Positions 63,087 through 64,000 of a DNA stretch of 64,000 nt are shown piece by piece. Under the pieces are notes generated by a model that had not been told where the DNA came from, ran no database searches, and was given only the letters and a program-made list of their open reading frames with translations. This stretch comes from an uncultured Saprospiraceae bacterium (GTDB taxonomy: Bacteria > Bacteroidota > Bacteroidia > Chitinophagales > Saprospiraceae), in NCBI GenBank assembly GCA_938015435.1, contig CALLPN010000021.1, positions 32,645-96,644 of the forward strand, given 5' to 3'. The translations under genes were made by a program, and so were the position numbers. Position 1 is the stretch's first letter. Every line of letters begins with the position of its first letter.

Positions 63087-63119
63087 AAAAAAAGCGTCTC
63101 TCCAAAAGGAAAGACGCTT
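63087..63119 (-). terminator. Intrinsic terminator of the minus-strand DsbD-like gene
   Basis: On the plus strand, AAGCGTCT (63092-63099) and AGACGCTT (63112-63119) form an 8-bp perfect stem that continues, after one mismatch, into TCC/GGA. The preceding run of A (63087-63093) becomes the T-tract on the minus strand, so it terminates the leftward gene ending at 63191. Confidence 0.85.
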
Positions 63120-63190
63120 ATATGATTTATTAGATGCTAACTAGTGAATATCACAAATTATCAACTATCCATTGTTCATTGTCAATTAAT

Positions 63191-64000
63191 CTATTTCATA
63201 AGCTTAGCAGCCTCCGTGAGACCACATTCGAGATACTCAGTATAAGTATCTGCTCCACTGCGACTATTGAAATAATCATATCCTTGAGGTTGAGTAACTA
63301 CTTGCTCGTCAGTAGTTATTAAAGTATACCAAGGTTGTGAATTCCTTTGAAAATTAACTACTTGGAAGTCGGCCCATTGGTTACCTACATTACGCTTCTT
63401 TTTATTGTCATATGCGGATACGAAAGGTTTTTCAAGCTTTTCTTTATCATCTACATAGAGAGATACAAGTACTACTTCTTCATTCAGTATCTGACGTACT
63501 TTGGGCTTTACCCAATATTGATCTTCTACACGTCTACAGTTTTGACAACCATGACCTGTGAAATCGACAAATACTGGCTTGTTTACCTCTTTGGCATACT
63601 CTAGCCCTTCGAAGTAATCTTTGAAACAATCAATATTGTTGGCACATTTGGTATATGATGGATATTTAGCTTTGATATCCTTATCAGCTAAATCTTTCGT
63701 AAGTAATATGTTATAGTTTACCGGAGGAGAGAATCCGCTCGTCAGCCATAATGAGTTATATATTCCTGTATCTGGATTAACTGTAAATCCTGTACATAGA
63801 TAGATTGCTAAACCTGCAAAGGCTGTAGCTAATACTTTACGTACATTACTGAGTTTCTTGATTTTGCTATCATGAGGAAACTTGATAAATCCGAATAAGT
63901 AAAGAGCAATCGCAACAGATACTGCAATCATTATCGCCATGAAGATCTCGTATGGAAGTATACCCCAATGTTCAGTTAGATCCGCAGTAGATAGGAATTT
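63191..64000 (-). CDS. DsbD-like thiol:disulfide reductase, C-terminal part (cut by window)
   Basis: The frame runs on past the right edge: the residues before the internal Met at 63940 read ADLTEHWGILPYEIF, a DsbD-family segment, so the gene is partial at its 5' end. Visible are two hydrophobic helices (MIAVSVAIALYLFGFI; KVLATAFAGLAIYLCTGF) and a C-terminal thioredoxin domain with VFVDFTGHGCQNCRR carrying the CxxC pair, KPKVRQILNEEVVLVSLYVDD and a PWYTLITTDEQ cis-Pro-type loop. It carries electrons from cytoplasmic thioredoxin to periplasmic partners. The gene ends ahead of a strong terminator. Confidence 0.9.
   Translation of the reverse strand, partial: KFLSTADLTEHWGILPYEIFMAIMIAVSVAIALYLFGFIKFPHDSKIKKLSNVRKVLATAFAGLAIYLCTGFTVNPDTGIYNSLWLTSGFSPPVNYNILLTKDLADKDIKAKYPSYTKCANNIDCFKDYFEGLEYAKEVNKPVFVDFTGHGCQNCRRVEDQYWVKPKVRQILNEEVVLVSLYVDDKEKLEKPFVSAYDNKKKRNVGNQWADFQVVNFQRNSQPWYTLITTDEQVVTQPQGYDYFNSRSGADTYTEYLECGLTEAAKLMK

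Noticed and set aside
63347..63604. Plus-strand open frame opposite the DsbD-like gene
   Set aside because: It is antisense to a clear thioredoxin domain, including the CxxC region; its hydrophobic composition is a by-product of the opposite strand.

Overview
The window comes from an AT-rich Gram-negative genome, almost certainly Bacteroidota. The signs are a type IX secretion (T9SS) C-terminal sorting domain, SPII lipoproteins, a single-chain fused E1 alpha/beta 2-oxoacid dehydrogenase, TANNTTTG-like promoter boxes and many TTG/GTG starts. The secreted proteins at 48.9-51.6 kb recall Saprospiria-like marine bacteria, but that narrower placement is only an inference.

Positions 1-48444 form one very large, entirely plus-strand surface-polysaccharide locus. 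Most genes touch or overlap by a few bases. It divides into modules. (1) LPS-core heptose genes (hldD, partial at the left edge; hldE kinase domain only) and a UDP-xylose synthase (1-2797). (2) A set for UDP-2,3-diacetamido-2,3-dideoxy-mannuronic acid (wbpE/D/I/B-like, 2800-6596), with the UDP-HexNAc 6-dehydrogenase displaced to 15210. (3) A deacetylase-like protein, a Wzx flippase, a GT4 and a methyltransferase (6602-11240). (4) ATP sulfurylase cysDN followed by GTP cyclohydrolase II (11280-14074), unexpected company in a glycan locus. (5) A Wzz-type chain-length regulator (14135). (6) A nonulosonic-acid module (16527-21766): CMP-sugar synthetase, PseB-type dehydratase, an RmlD-like reductase, NeuB/PseI-like synthase, an NTF2-like protein and a PseG-like UDP-sugar hydrolase. 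(7) A KpsC/KpsS-like transferase followed by two divergent nucleotidyltransferase-fold paralogues (21860-25655), the least explained part of the window. (8) A second flippase (MurJ-like), acyltransferase, several glycosyltransferases, a beta-helix lipoprotein, the Wzy polymerase/ligase, an exostosin-like GT, WecB and a heparinase-II/III protein (25658-37953). (9) A bacillosamine-type initiation module (39196-48444): PglD-, PglE- and PglF/WbpM-like enzymes, a PglC-type phosphoglycosyl transferase and a PglA-like GT, interspersed with a third UDP-GlcNAc 2-epimerase, ManC and an MBL-fold lipoprotein.

The simplest reading is a Wzx/Wzy-type heteropolysaccharide (O-antigen or capsule). It would start on a di-N-acetylated 4-amino sugar, carry an acidic diacetamido-uronic acid and a nonulosonic acid, and probably be decorated with acyl or methyl groups. 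No Wza/Wzc-type export genes are in the window.

From 48900 rightward the character changes: all starts are ATG, intergenic gaps are long, and terminators are clear. This part holds a secreted dockerin-like protein and a T9SS protein with a possible cohesin-like domain, uvrB, an alpha/beta hydrolase, a C-terminal processing protease, tsaB, two cysteine-free ArsR-type regulators (the first behind a near-perfect sigma-54 promoter), a fused branched-chain 2-oxoacid dehydrogenase E1, a DJ-1/PfpI lipoprotein and, on the minus strand, the C-terminal part of a DsbD-like reductase cut by the right edge. Its intergenic spaces carry several unusual tandem repeats: 91 bp x ~2.5 after uvrB, 65 bp x 4 before ctp, and 12 bp x 5 after tsaB.

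No tRNA, rRNA, insertion sequence or CRISPR array was recognised.
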